DNA of 64,000 bases from the NCBI GenBank assembly GCA_946807835.1, contig OX327683.1, positions 9,367,001 to 9,431,000 on the forward strand. Direction: 5' to 3'. The stretch is from Ailanthus altissimus (lineage: Eukaryota > Streptophyta > Magnoliopsida > Sapindales > Simaroubaceae). Positions 37,311-50,293 of this stretch are shown piece by piece (position 1 is the first letter of the stretch; every line of letters starts with the position of its first letter). The notes beneath the pieces are model-generated. The model was given only the letters and a program-made list of their open reading frames with translations, searched no databases and was not told the origin of the DNA. The position numbers were made by a program, and so were the translations under genes.

Positions 37311-38177
37311 TGTTAGAAATTGGTGATTCAACAATTTTGGTTGGACAAGAATTGAGATGAATACCAAAGTAGAGAGTCACAAGAAGTCTAGAACATGTGT
37401 GACACGTATGGAGAAGTTTAGGACGTGTGGGACAAGAAAGAAAAAGCGAAACGATACTTGAAGACCCGAAAGAAGTGAAGAAAATGCGCGGGACGGCAAC
37501 AGGGCTGAGCGCTGCGGCACCCAAACCAAAAGCCTAGTAGCGTAGCGTTGGGTTCTCAGCGTCGCGGCGATAGACGCGATGAAACCCAGTGCTGCGGCGT
37601 CCAGAGATGAGCACTGCGGCGCTAGAAGCGTCAAGATGTCCATTTTTGATACGGATTTCAAGTTTTGAGAAATTTTGGACTTCTAAAACAAGTAGACTTT
37701 TACTCCAACAAGAAATAGGGTTAGTAGGCACGAAATAAACCCCATATAAATACTTGTAAACCCTTTAGTTGAGATTAAGCATTAAGAGAGACTCTAAGAG
37801 AGGGAAAGAATTGGGTAGACACTAAGTGCTTGTGTACGCTAGGGTGGAACCGTCGTTTGAGTGTTCATTGCTCGTGGTAGACTAAGGGTACACTAAACAT
37901 TAGGTATTTTTGAGGGTTCTTCATTAGGTTTTTCTTGTAAAATCTCTAGGGAGTTAATAAGAGAGGTTAGGATCATTGGATCCACCATATACGTAGGCAA
38001 TTGGCCGAACCATGTAAGATTGTGTTGTGCTCTTTTATATTCTACTTTAGATTCTTGGTATTTTGCTTGATTAACAGGTTTTTCCATTATGCAAGGAGGT
38101 TAGGGTTCTAGGTTGAACTTGAGGTTCTTCGCTTCAACCTAATCTCAAGAGAGAGAAGGGCATTCCCTCCCTCAACA
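37311..38177 (+). mobile_element. Solo LTR, 867 bp
   Basis: It begins TGTTAGAAATTGG and ends CCCTCAACA, flanked on both sides by TTTTT (37306-37310 and 38178-38182). That duplication is low-complexity and so only weak evidence. It has a plus-strand TATA box (TATAAAT, 37745-37751) and a GC-rich motif array (about 37493-37630) just upstream of it. No interior or partner LTR is present. The overlapping minus-strand open frames at 37261-37731 are not genes. Confidence 0.75.
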
Positions 38178-38379
38178 TTTTTAAATTTGAAATAAAGTGT
38201 GATCCTTAAATTGTGTTTAATGAATGCTATTTGTATATGTTTAAAAAAATAGACATAGCTTCCAATGTAGAAATTGAAACAAAGAAATTCTTGAATCTAA
38301 AGTAACATGACTCAATCTTGCACAAACTTAAAAAATAGTCAAAATGCCAAATCAACATTTAATAGGTAAAAATTGGGAT

Positions 38380-39585
38380 ACAATATAACTGCATTACAAC
38401 TTCTACTCAGCTTAACCCACCTCCCGTATTTGGATTGTATTTCACAAAGTAAGTATCCAATCAATATGATTCTTGAAGATGGGAAATTTTGAGTCAATTA
38501 TTTATAACTCGTCTGCTGATTCCAAAGTCCAATGCAGTCGTTATCATATACCAAATCGTGTTGCAAATTAGTAAAACTTTTGTTGACCAAAAGTTGATAT
38601 AGCTCTGGTATGTTGACCATAGCTCATAAAATATTAATCCAACTTGCATGAACCTGGTGGCTATGGAAAGAAGAGACAAAATAATACAATTTCATATTGA
38701 TCACAAAGGAAAGATCGATTATCTCTATTATAAAAAAGATGCTGCAACAAAGTGAAGGAGTTTGTGGCCAAAAATGTAAAAGATTGAAGTCACACTTAAC
38801 ATGTTCTCATTCATTGCCTATATAAGGACATCTTTAGGAGGCTAATGAAAGTTTTTCATGTCTTACAATTCTCTCATATACTTTTTCTTTAAAGATCATA
38901 AGAATAAATTGTAAGTTAGGTTAAAGTTCTTGGCAAGGTTAGAGATAAACTTTTATGTGCAATAAATCTATTTTTAGATCTTGATTCTTTGTCAAGAACT
39001 ACAATGTTTATAAGTTTATTTGTGTCTAAACTCTTATCTATTAATTTTTTATATTTCAGAGGTTATAATTCTCATTTCTTATATATTTTCAATCATACTT
39101 TCTTTATGTGATTCTTATCGAATTATAATTGTTACTGATGACATTGTTTTACAAGTTAATCTTTTATTGCAATACTATAAAAATGATATATTGTTGATCT
39201 TAGATAACTTATATAGATGACATGGCTTGTGATAATGTTTGTAAAGAGTTTAGTCATATTAAATATATTTATTATCAAATGTGCTATATTATACATATTT
39301 TTTGATTAATTGTTTGGGATGTTAAACTTTCAATTGAGTTATAAACATTGAATTAAAGTATAGAATATATTTATGAAGCATATTAATGATTCTCGAAGCC
39401 TTGCTCAGCTCACTATAATTTTCTTTCTTAATTCACATTTAATATTATCTTCTTTATATTAATCTCACATTCGTTACAGTTTTAATAATTTTATTTCGCC
39501 AACTTATTTTTTTAAGCTTCCCGTGGAATTGACACCTCAATTTATATTCGATAGTTGCATTACATTTTGAGCATAAACACTCGTG
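38380..39585 (+). mobile_element. LTR-like block, boundaries unclear
   Basis: A plus-strand TATA box (TATATAAGG, about 38820) is followed at about 39520 by TTCCCGTGGAATTGACACCT, a phrase typical of the 3' part of large plant gypsy LTRs, then GAGCATAAACA. It interrupts the degenerate tandem array of the surrounding element. I could not fix TG...CA ends or a target duplication. Confidence 0.4.
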
Positions 39586-39839
39586 CTAATAATTTTTACT
39601 AATGACATTTTATTTAGAAGCTTGCATAAATATGTATTTTGCGAGTGGTTTGATAATTTCAACTTGCAATGTTTGACATCATGTTGTGATTTTGGCTACT
39701 TGTGAGATTTGGCAGATCATTGTTTTTGGCCACCCGTGTGTTTTTCAACTCGCATGCACCTTTTTGCTGTTATAGAAATTGTGTATTCAAGATTTGCAAG
39801 ATCATTCATGCTATTGCCAAATTAGTTTAGGTAAACAAT

Positions 39840-42450
39840 CTACAGCTCTTGACTATGATAATGTGACATACTTTGTCGTTTTACGATTATAAGGATGCGA
39901 CATACCAGTCATCTTTTGATCATTCATCGTCTTTTAATCATTTTGCGAGTTACACTATAATGTAAGTTATGATTTCTACTATTTTTCTTTTTTATTATAA
40001 GATTTTATTTTCAGAATATGGTTATAAAGAGAATAGCTTGCATCTTGTAAAACTAATAACTTTTATTTGAAAATTCTGCATAGATGTGCACTTTGTAAGA
40101 TCCTTGATGATTTGCATATTTTGATAATTTTATTTGCTTTAATAGCTCGTTTGATTTAACAACTTTCATTATTTGTCAACTCACAAGTTTTGAGAACTTG
40201 TGTGATTTTATAATTTATGTAATTCGATAATTTACAAGATTTAACAACTTGCATGATTTAGAGACTTGTAAGGTTTGATAGCTTGAGATTTTCTCTATTT
40301 CTTTATGATTCTTTTATTTTCTTGGAACTTCTTGAAACTAGCTGTAACTGCTAGTAGAGTCTTGTATCTTATTTGATACAGATAGTTAACTCTAAAAATC
40401 TCTTTGAGTTATCAGAAAGAAATATAACTAGTCGATTATAGGTACGTAATATAATTATGAGAATATGACATCATTAGTCATCTTTTGACTGTGAATGTAC
40501 GACTTGATTAGTTATCTTATGAGTATGAATGTCCAACTTAATTGTTTATGAATACGTGACATATTATGTTGTCTTTTAATTATAAATATATGACATGATT
40601 AGTCATCTCTTGATAATATTTTAGTCGTTCTTGGTTGTACTACTTCATTTGATGTGTATGAATGTTGTGACATGTATTTATCATCTTTTTAATTTTTTTG
40701 ACTTATTTGTTCGACTTTTATAATATAAATGACGCGACGTGTGATCATCATCTTATTAGTTTATGTTACTTATTTTGTTGCCTCTTTTTTTTTGAATGCG
40801 TGACATAATTAGTTAGCTTTTAAATTATGCATATGTTTGTCATCTTTTTAATGTGCGATATATGTTTGTCAGTTTTTTAAATGTGCGACATGATTTGCTG
40901 ACTTTAGTTACGTGACTTGTTTCGTCGGCTATTGTGATTATGAGTATGTAACTTAATTAGTTGCCTTTAGATTTTGAATGTGCGATATGATTTATTCGTC
41001 TTTTACTTCTAAGTATGCGGCATACTTAGTTGTCTTTTTGATTTACATGACTTGTGTTGGCTTTTTGTTTATGCGATTAGATTAATTAGCTTTGGTGTAA
41101 CGCATCGACCGTGGCTTTAAAATTTTGCGACTAGATTAGTTGGCTTTAGGTGCAACACTTTGGCCATCATCTTTTCATTATTGCAAGTTTTGAATTTCTT
41201 GCTGGCATTTTTCCACATATGTATATATATTTAGTTATTGCGAATATTGGTCTCTCGCTGGCAACTTTGCCACACATATGTATGTTTAACTATAACGAGT
41301 TTTGATTTCTTGCTGACAACTTAGTTATATGTATATATATTGATTTTTATGAGTGTAGTTTTCTTGCTAGCAGCTTTGTCACATGTATATATTAGTTCTC
41401 TTAGGTGCGATGCATTGGTTGTTGGCTTTTAATTTTGGCGACTAAAATAGTCGTCTTAGGTTCAATGTGTTGATCATTAGCTTATTTAATTTTTCGCAAG
41501 TATTTATCTTGTGCTTATTTGTTTTTGGTATGAGTATGTTCTTGGGTGCTTATTTATTTTTGGCGCGATTATGTTCTCAAGCATTTTTTTTTAATTTTTA
41601 GCACGAGTGCATTCTCTAGTGCTTTTTTTTGGCTTAAATATTCTCTATCACCTTTGTTTTTTGGTGCTCGAGTATATACTCAAGTAACTTTTTCTTTGTT
41701 CAATATACGAGTATGTAATTAATCCATTTTTTTTTATTGTTTGTGTACGAGTATGTACTTAAGCAGCTAGTTTCTTTATTTTATGCGTGGATATGTACTC
41801 AAGGGCTTTTTTTTTTATGTTTTGTGCGGCAATATAAACTCTGGATTCATATCAATATGAATATAATGCAAGATCTATCATGTCAAATTATCAAGATGGA
41901 TGTTGAGAAAAATATATCTGAGGAATCATGGTGATTAGAGCTTGAAGATTGTAAGCCTTAAATAAGAACTAAGAGTATAGTGGCCTTCTACGGTCAAATC
42001 TATATAGAGCCAATTGATTTCTCTCTCTGTGATGAAAAAAGATGAGAATAACTTTCTTGCTTATGCATAAATATTTTTATGAATAACAATATAAACTTCT
42101 TATATTTTTTTACGCAAGTATGAACTCTTTAACTTCTTACTCATATGAAGCGTGAGTTATGAACTCTTTAGTGTCTTATTCATGCACAAATATTTTTATG
42201 AATAAAAACATAAACTTTTTATATATTTTGCATGAGTATGAACTCTTTAGCGTCTTACTCATATGAACAAATATTTTTTATGAATAAAAATATAAACTTC
42301 TTATAGTTTTGCGCGAGTATGTACTTTTTAGCATCTTACTCATATGAAGCATGAGTTATGAACTCTTTAGCGTCGTATTCATATTTTGCGTGAGTATACT
42401 CTTTGGCATCTTAGTTTTTGCTCGTAAAATTTGTATGAATAGGAATATAA
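39840..42450 (-). repeat. Series of degenerate tandem arrays
   Basis: Four repeat types follow each other. 39840-41160 continues the TGCGACAT...AGTCGTC type. 41165-41400 has about three 75 bp units with CTTGCTGGCA and CACATATGTAT. 41500-41830 has units of about 45-60 bp around GAGTATGTACTC. 42060-42430 has about three units near 115 bp with TTTTTATGAATAA and TATGAACTCTTTAGCGTC. They lie where pol of the surrounding gypsy element would be expected. None has a convincing coding frame. Confidence 0.7.
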
Positions 42451-42899
42451 ATTATTTTTATAAAAAGTAGGGTACCTTGTGACATCTTACATGCCTCGTG
42501 ACTTTATTGATTTTTAGCTTTCTTAGATCTAGAGGTCTTTTTTGGGGAGCAAAGTTCTTGACTCGTGGTGCCACCACATCATTGATATTTATTTTCTATT
42601 TGTTTACTTTCTTTCGTCCATTCATTCCTCTTTTTTTTTTTTTTTTTTTTTGTGAATCCCTTTAAAACTTGTTATAGTTGTTATTTGGTGGAATATATGC
42701 ATCTTCTTTGATAGAGATGGTGATACCGATGTATTTATATTTCTTTCTTCTTTTAGATTGATTTGATAATATCTTTTCGATTCTTGCTGATCTCCTTTTA
42801 TGGTAGTGCTTCTCAAACCATATTTTTTTGTTTCTTTTCGCGAATAGAGCTTTTTTTCATGTTTCTTTTTCTTGGTGAGGCTCAATGCTAATAGTTAAA

Positions 42900-43130
42900 A
42901 TCTTCAACTTTTTAGAAGATTTTATTTTGACTTCCTTCAAGCTGTTTTGAAGAGATGCTTGTACAATTGCTTTTAGAAGATATTTGTATTTTGATTTTCA
43001 AGAGATGCTTGTATATTGGTCTTCACCATCTCTTTGAAAGCTCAGAGCTGCTTTGAGGAGATGCTTTGTTTATTGGTCTTCAAGAGATGCTTGTATATTG
43101 GTCTTCATTGTTTCTTTGAAAGCTTTAAAT
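42900..43130. repeat. Tandem repeat, AGAGATGCTTG units
   Basis: AGAGATGCTTGTA(T/C)A.TTG and TCTTTGAAAGCT recur four and two times. This lies between the non-coding arrays and the gag remnant. Confidence 0.7.
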
Positions 43131-45102
43131 AAATTTTTTTCAACAGAGTTGTCATTATTTTCATCATCGCCACCTCTACAGTTATCACTTGAATAAGGAT
43201 CCTTGTTATTATTAGGCTTGCCATGTTTATACAACAAGTTTTTTTTGCTGATGGTCGTGTGATTTCTACTTGCAATGTTGGGAGAGGAGATGTTTTGCCG
43301 CTCATCGTCGCAACTTTTTGAAGTAGAAGATGTTTCATCATTTCAGTACTGGTGTTTGGCCAGATATCTATTTGTGCTAGGTTGTCAATTTGCATCCTTA
43401 ATGATCTGTAGTTATTTATGTTGTGCATATGATCATTGTGGCACAAGCACTTTTTGTTTTTAGCTCTATAATTTACTAGGGTCTTTATTGGTAACGGATC
43501 ACAGAATAATTTTTTGTACTTGTTATCTAACTAAATCTCCTCTGCTGGAGTATTGAGGGTAGATTCAAGTACTTTATAGAGTGTTAAAGCTTGATCTTCT
43601 TCCTTGATTTCTTGTTGATAGAAAAAATCTTGCTCTTCGTATATAATTTGGCCTGGCATCGAGTTGCTTTTGAACTTCATGCTAAGTTTTGGCTTTTATC
43701 GTCATTTTTTGACTTCTGTTTCAAGCAATCTTCTTACATACAAATAAAGAACTCCACATGTCAGAATGATTCTTTTATATTTCTTATGGGTTATCGCAGA
43801 AGATCTTCATAGATATGAGTATTTGGCAGCAATCCTTTAAAGAAGGCTATACGAGGAGAAGCATCATCAAGATTTTTGATCTCATATACATGTCTTTGAA
43901 ATGCTTGACATAGTCTTTTAATGCTTCTTTGAGTCCTTGTTATACAGTAGCTAAGTTGAATACATTGACTTGCTGTTGGTAAGTTGTTTGGAAATGGTTG
44001 ATAAATAGCTCGCAAAAGTTGCTAAAGGACTTGATTGATCTTGGAGGCAACTTTTGAAACCAAATCACCCTTTTTGTGAGTACAACTCTTGCTGTGAGTA
44101 CTGATCTTCCTGTGAGTACTGTTTCTTTTGCTAATTCAGCTTCTGTTGCAAGTACTAGCCTTCCTGCAAGTACTGTTCCTTTTGTAAGTTCAGCATCTGC
44201 TGCAAGTACTGCATTCCTCAAATTAATAATGAGTACTATCCCATTTTGAACAAATTACAATTTTAATGCTTCATTATAATCTTTAAGAGACAAGATCTGC
44301 TTGAATGAATACACGCGGTTGATTGGATCAGTACTGCCTTCATATGTTTTGAACTGAGGCATGTGAAAGTTAGGCGACTTCTTTTAATTCTCAATTTCTT
44401 CAACAAATGGAGACTCTTGCAACTTCCAAGCTGCGAGGAAAAGGGAGCACTTGGGGTAAGAATTTGGTGGCTTTGCAAGTGTTTGTCAAATAATTCCTCC
44501 ACATGAGTTTTTCAACTCTTCCGCTGATAAGTAAGTTATAAGTGATGCTTTAGCTATTGTTGCAGTAAGAACAACTGGTGTAGTTGCAACTGAAAGGATT
44601 CGTGGTGATGTGTTACGCATTGGTGACTTTGTAATGACTCTTGGGGTTGCTGAGCTACTTGCATATTTAGACTTGTATGACTTACTGCAACTTGAGTTGA
44701 TTGTGGTGGTATTACTAGAGGTGGTATGTTTTGTTATAAGGTTGGATCATTATTGTGAAAAATGTTGATACTTTCAAGGGACTCACACCGTTGTGCCAAT
44801 TGAACTCCTAGTTCTTCATTCTGCTTCAATACTTTTTGCAAGTAGTTCTATTACTCTGCAAAGGTCTTAGACAACAATTTAAGTAGCATGCACGTCAAGC
44901 TTTTGTTGCATAGTTGATATCCAAGCAGCGACTTGTTGTAGAATTGCTGGTGGTAGTGTATTTGGGAGAGTCGTGACTTAATAGGTTGCGTCTTGCTGAT
45001 TATAGATTTCATTTCCTTCCTTAAAGTTCTGCTCATGCTGTTGGAATGATACTTTATTTGCTTTGGAGGATGCGTGAGTTTGACATTTATCCATCTTCGC
45101 AT
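43105..45102 (-). pseudogene. Ty3-gypsy gag remnant (Tat-like)
   Basis: Read leftward on the minus strand: a leader-like region (about 45100-44500); a gag core with KTYEGSTDP-type and FKQILSLKDYNEAL-type text around 44350-44270 in shifted frames; then VIWFQKLPPRSIKSFSNFCE and LFINHFQTTYQQQVNVFNLA (44070-43940), the diagnostic gag motif; LKDYVKHFKDMY-type text near 43900; and CHNDHMHNINNYRSLRMQID near 43440-43380, resembling the zinc-knuckle-like end of gypsy gag. Frameshifts and stops interrupt it throughout. The stretch at 44080-44220 encodes an in-frame repeat of a VLAxxAEL / VLTGR type, inserted in gag. Protease and later domains are not found downstream. Confidence 0.75.
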
Positions 45103-46463
45103 CTTTACAATTATCTTTTGAATTTTTGGTCTGGGAAGGAGCGAAAAATAATCTGAAATGCTAATTTTTTTAATAGAGACAACAATACTCGCGTAAGTTT
45201 TTTTAGAACTTTACACTTATAAACAATATATTAATTATGAATTTAAAATTAAATATTTAATTTATGGATGAATTTTGTATTATTCATATGCGATGAGAAT
45301 AAATATTTAAAATGTGTAAGATAAAAAGGAATTTGGATAAAAAATCTATTTTATAAGTAAACTCGTGAATATTGTCCTACGAGTTGTCCTGATCCTTGCA
45401 AAGATCTTATTGCAGATCATTATACACCATGAGTTAACGTGTTGCAAGTAGATTTCTTTGCTTTTAATGAAGATTATTTACTATAAAAGCTTAATCTCAA
45501 CATATCATATAGTTTATTTATTATAGAATAATAAAATCATAAACAATTTGAGATATAAACATATGGTAATAATAGATAAATATTATGTAAGTATGACTAA
45601 ATACAAATGTAATTCATAAATAATCATCGCTTGTTGTTATGAAATAATCATCTATATTGAAAATGGTGTGATAAACTTACCCAGATAACATCATAATCAT
45701 TGGATGATGATTATGTGTTGGTTGGATAATTGTGATAAAGTTGAGTAATAAAATAAACAATTCATGCTCAAAATTCTTAATGTAATTTGTCAATATTTAT
45801 TTATTTATAAAATAAATGTTTAATGGTATAACAAACATCAATTGCTAAATAAAATAATAAGTAAAATAAACCGGATAAAGCATGAGCATGCTTGCTAATT
45901 TTTTGAGTAATAGATATTATGACCAATGGAATGTAATAAGGAAAGAATAGAATGATGGCCCATTTTCTCTTAGCCCAATAATTTGATTTAATAAAAATTT
46001 ATTATTATTTAAAATGAAATATTTTTTCAAATGCAATATTTTTAATAGGATAGCACATATATCAATAAGAGATAATATAAGTTATTGCAAATGTTTAGAA
46101 TTTAAATATTAAAAAATTGAAGAAATAATAAAATAAGTAGTTATAATTCAAAAGGTAGTGAAATTTTCGTGGGCCTTAAGAGTTTTATTCTTATAAAATT
46201 GTAGGTCCAACGTTATATATATATATATATAATCAAATAATAAATTAAAAATTTGAAAGGTTGCACTTTTTAAGGATGTGTCCATTTTTTTAAGTACCTT
46301 TTTAGGGTAGTCTCACATTTTTTTTTAATTTTTTAAATTAAATAATAGTAAAATAATATAAAAATAGTGTCATATTCTTATTTAACATATTTTAAATAAA
46401 TTATGGTCATTAAAATAATACGATCAAAATAGATCATCCAAAATTAATGAATAGAATTGAATG

Positions 46464-46596
46464 GAGCATGGGGGCTCAGTCAAGTTGGCTAAGCCCTTCA
46501 AGGTCTCACATTCCCACCTGGGTTCGACCCCCCCTCCCCCCAGGTAGTGCAGAAATGTTGAAAATGTTGTAATCCCCTCATTCAAAAAAAAAAAAA
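46464..46596 (+). mobile_element. tRNA-derived SINE
   Basis: The 18-base AATGAATAGAATTGAATG precedes (46446-46463) and follows (46597-46614) a 133 bp body ending in a long A tract. The body has a B-box-like GGTTCGACCCC and, about 40 bases upstream, an A-box-like TCAGTCAAGTTGGCTAAGC region, the internal RNA polymerase III promoter of tRNA-derived SINEs. The exact target duplication suggests a fairly recent insertion, mobilised by a LINE enzyme. It lies inside the degenerate gypsy element. Confidence 0.9.
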
Positions 46597-47864
46597 AATG
46601 AATAGAATTGAATGACTTCAAAAAAATCATATTATGTATATATCATCAAAAAATCTATAACAAAATCAAATCAAGATCATCGTCAAATTATTTGTGACCA
46701 TGCGATCTTGTGAGAATTAAATTGTGACCATACAGTTATGTGATTATTCACATGAATTATTCATAAGTATTATGATCAACCATATAAAATCACAACCATA
46801 CAATATAGCCATGAGGGATAATAGATCATGAATTAAATGAATAATCATTTGAAGATAAAATGAATCAAATTCTGATCATGATCCATGATCAGCCTGATTC
46901 GTTTGATCTATGACCAAATTATGGTCTATGTTTAATCCTAATCGTCTGATCTGAATTTGTGGCCATGTGATCAAAGTGAGATCAAAGCAAATATAGAATG
47001 AGATCAAATCTTAGAATAACGTTTTTGTTATCACTCAAATGTAGATGAGGAAGAAATAATAGAATAATAAATTATGGAAGCAATTTAAAGCATAATCAAG
47101 ATTTACGATGTGATAGGATGATTTTGTTAACAAGAAGCCTTTACTTCTTTGTTGGATCATCTCGTGGGAATAACAAAACAAAGAATGAAATACAATTAGT
47201 CAATGCTTTTTCTTTTTCTTAGCTGCCTCGTTATTCTCTGAATGAAGAAAAGTCCTCTATCAATTGGCTTTTCCTTAATTTATTCTTCTGGGATAACCAA
47301 ATAAAGACTAAAATAATAATTGCTTAATGTTTTCTCATCTTCCCAGATAGTCTTGGTATTACCAAATGAAAGATAACAAATCATTAATTAATTTTCTTCC
47401 ATTTCAATTCACGCGAATAGTAAAACGGAGATTAAATTAACAATTGCTCAATGCTTTCTCTCTTCTCAAAATAGTTCTCGATATCATCAAATAGAGAAAA
47501 TCAAAATAATCAATTGATTTTTTTCTCTTCATTTTGGCAACAAAAGCTCTATGAACCAATTTCTAAGATAGAAAATAGATATATTAATAATCACTTTTTT
47601 ATTTTCATGCCACGATTGATCTTTTATAAAAAGTGAATGACAATTTAAATATTAAAATTATGAAATAATTGTAATAATTAACTCCAAAATTAAGAGGCTG
47701 TTTGACTAAAATATTATTTTGGCAGATTCAAAGCTTTAAATGTAATATATATGGTAGAAGTAATTTATTCTCTAAGAACTCTATAAATTTGGATTTAAGG
47801 AGAATTTATATCAATTTATTGCTTGAATTTAAGAAATCATCCAATTAGTTGATAAATCTTCTCA

Positions 47865-48128
47865 GTGCTAATTAGAGGTTAGGGGTTTTCATTGATCTCT
47901 TAATTTTAAGTAATTATTAAGAATTTTTAAAAAAATAACAGAAAATTTAATATTAAAGAGAGTTAATTTTGAGAGAATAAATTGATATTCCATTAATGCT
48001 TTTGGGCTCCTTTTTTATAGTGTGAAGAGAGCTTTTAGATTAATGAATTTACAGCAATACTCATTGATGAGCCCTTTATACCCTTTATAGACTTTTTACA
48101 AAAGAGTAATTTTCTTTTATGGTTCCTA
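47865..48128 (-). repeat. LTR-like block, right
   Basis: Counterpart of 34668-34935. Starts TGCTAATTAGAGGTTAGGGG. The similarity ends near 48128. Confidence 0.65.
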
Positions 48129-49049
48129 GATGTAATGTTTTTTCTTAAATAAGAGGCTATTTGATCTAAGATTAGTGTGGTTAATTACCACTAATTAAAT
48201 TATGCTTAACCACACTTGAATGTGTGACTATTTTAATACTTATTTTATTCTTACAACATTAATTTATACTTATTTTATAAAACCAATACTTTTGATAAGA
48301 GTAACTTTTACATACATGTCAAAAATAAGGATATAAACGTATTTATATAATATTTTTTTACAGTTCACTTCAATGACAGACATGGGGGGCTCAGCCCAGC
48401 CGAGCCTCAGAAAAAAAAAAAATTTATGTGTTATAAAATAAAAATAATTTTATTGTTACCTAATTATTTAAAATGACCCAAAATTTATTATATTACCCAA
48501 AATCCTTTCCATTAATTTTCCTTATAGATATTTATCTTTATTATTTAGTAAGGTAAGTATTTATTTGTATTTCTCACCTAGGATATGAATTGTCCATTTT
48601 ATTTTAAGAAGAGAAATACTTATTTGTATTTCTTACCTTAATATAATAGGAATTTTTTTTTTTATAAATTGTAATAAAGTAATTATTTATTGCATTTTTT
48701 ATCTTCATAAGAATTGGCTTATAATTTTTTATATACTTTTAAGATTTGAGTACTTAAATAAATTTATTAGTCATAACAATTTCACAAACTCTTAGTTTTA
48801 TTTCAATTTGCTCTTCAAGCTTTATCCCAAGTAAGTAATCTTTTTTATTTTTATTTGTTTAAAATAAATAATTTGGTTTTAATGGTTCTATTTACTCAAA
48901 TGACTGTATTATCATTTTTTTTTGGGGTAAATATAAATATTTGTTCAATCATAAACATGATAAAAATAAATAAATTTTAAAATATTATTCTAAGAAATTA
49001 AGTAATATAACCTAGAATTGTTTGCCTTTTTTTTGGGTTATAGGTTATA
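48129..49049. other. AT-rich DNA with a SINE-head-like fragment
   Basis: At 48382-48420, GGGGGGCTCAGCCCAGCCGA followed by GCCTCAG and an A tract resembles the first bases of the SINE at 46464 but lacks the B box. No gene is seen in the rest. Confidence 0.35.
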
Positions 49050-49600
49050 ATATCAAAATTTAAGTCTAGAAAAACTACACTTCTTTTATTTTTTAAAAAA
49101 CTTGATAGAAACTAGTCAATAAATGAAGATCACTCTTTATCTACCTGTGACTTTCCGTTTATTTATGAGTAACCTCTTCAAAGTCTCAAAGAGTTGAATA
49201 TCAACATATTGAACAATACGGTCTAAGTTTCAAAATGTTGAACTTACAGATGCAAACAATTATTATGAACCTGATCCAGGATTATCTTGTCTAATTTCGA
49301 AATATCTTATTAATTCACAAAATAATATTGAAGAGCATATATAAATACAGGCCCATGTCAACCTAAATTAAGAGAGTTTCCATCTTCATCATATGAAAGT
49401 AAAATCGTCGATTTCAATATTATTAGTTCTCACATTTTCCTTGGCTTGAATATTAAAAAAAAAAAGAAGATAAAAGCATTTGTTTTCCATCCTTTCTTTT
49501 TTTTGAAAGTAGTCCACAAAGTTTTATCCGTTTATTGTCAATGGATTTAACAATGGGAAGATTCGTAATTGTTGTAATTATTAAGCCATACTCTTTAGTT
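49050..49600 (+). pseudogene. hAT-type transposase remnant, N-terminal part
   Basis: Plus-strand frames encode the start of a plant hAT-like protein of the zinc-finger MYM / DUF4371 type: a stretch with PLQSLKELNINILNNTV, then DPGLSCLISKYLI (family form DPGL..PI..Y), a decayed REFPSSSYE-like part, then NRRFQYY and FPWLEY at 49410-49440 and a CFPCFLF-like patch (VFHPFFF) near 49480. Several stops and frame shifts occur. The protein continues at 54480 beyond an LTR-like block and a non-autonomous LTR element. Confidence 0.7.
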
Positions 49601-49639
49601 TGATATTTTTATGGTATTAATTAAGTTATAATTTTGATA

Positions 49640-50290
49640 TTTTTTTTATTTTATGTATAGTAAAAATCATAATTCATAACACATATGATTAACACATTAA
49701 TAAAGATAAAAAAAATAAATTAATCGACAAGATACAAGATATACGCAGTTTAGCCCATAAACTCCTATGTCCATAGAGAATTCATGATTCAACTTCTATG
49801 ATTGATAAATCATTAAGTATCTCCTTACATCATCAATAATTCCACAATACCTATAGTCTCTTCCATAGTGATCCCTAAGTATCTACCATTGATCATTGTG
49901 AATTCTCCAAGACCTCATCTCCTCATAAGAGATTTCTACAAGGAATACAAAAATAGACTGAGCATCTAAGCCAAAAGGATTTATGGTGTTTTTTTTGTTC
50001 ACTCAAGAACCAAAAAAAAAAAAAAAAACTCCCCAAAATTACACGCTAGTACACTATACATTTAGTGCCTACCCAACTCCTATATTCCCTCTTATGATCA
50101 ACATATTGAAATTTTAGATGTTTATCTTTTTTTTTTATGCTAATAAGGCTTATATAGTGAATAAAACAACTTAAAAAACTTTAAACCTAGTTAGAATAAG
50201 AGTCCTTACTTGTAAGAGTTCTAATTCCACTTAACGAAGTCAATTGAGCAAAAACAGAAAAGTACATGCATAAGTAGTAACCCGCATGAA
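49640..50290 (-). mobile_element. LTR-like block, copia type
   Basis: Resembles plant copia LTRs in minus orientation: a stretch like ACGCAGTTTAGCCCATAAAC...CCTATGTCC...CATGATTCAACT near the left side, and a minus-strand TATA-like region (plus strand GCTTATATAGTG) near 50148-50159. It interrupts the hAT pseudogene. Ends and target duplication are not resolved. Confidence 0.4.
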
Positions 50291-50293
50291 TAG

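Larger units (their letters stand above)
34668..48128 (-). mobile_element. Degenerate Ty3-gypsy element (Tat-like), minus strand
   Basis: Related terminal blocks lie at 34668-34935 and 47865-48128, both with a minus-strand TATA-like ACTATAAAAA. Between them, a minus-strand gag remnant occupies about 43100-45100. The expected protease, RT and integrase are missing. Instead, 36400-44200 is a succession of different degenerate tandem-repeat families. Known Tat-lineage elements (Ogre, Retand) often carry tandem repeats in their 3' untranslated region, which fits the position left of gag. Alternative: two LTR fragments of different insertions that only look paired. Boundaries at the outer LTR ends are not resolved and no target duplication was found. 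Confidence 0.55.

Noticed and set aside
36400..42450. CRISPR-like array
   Set aside because: Repeats are direct, degenerate and without unique spacers of constant length, in a plant genome. They are minisatellite-type arrays.
46424..46630. 68-codon minus-strand open frame
   Set aside because: It is the antisense of a SINE and its flanks.
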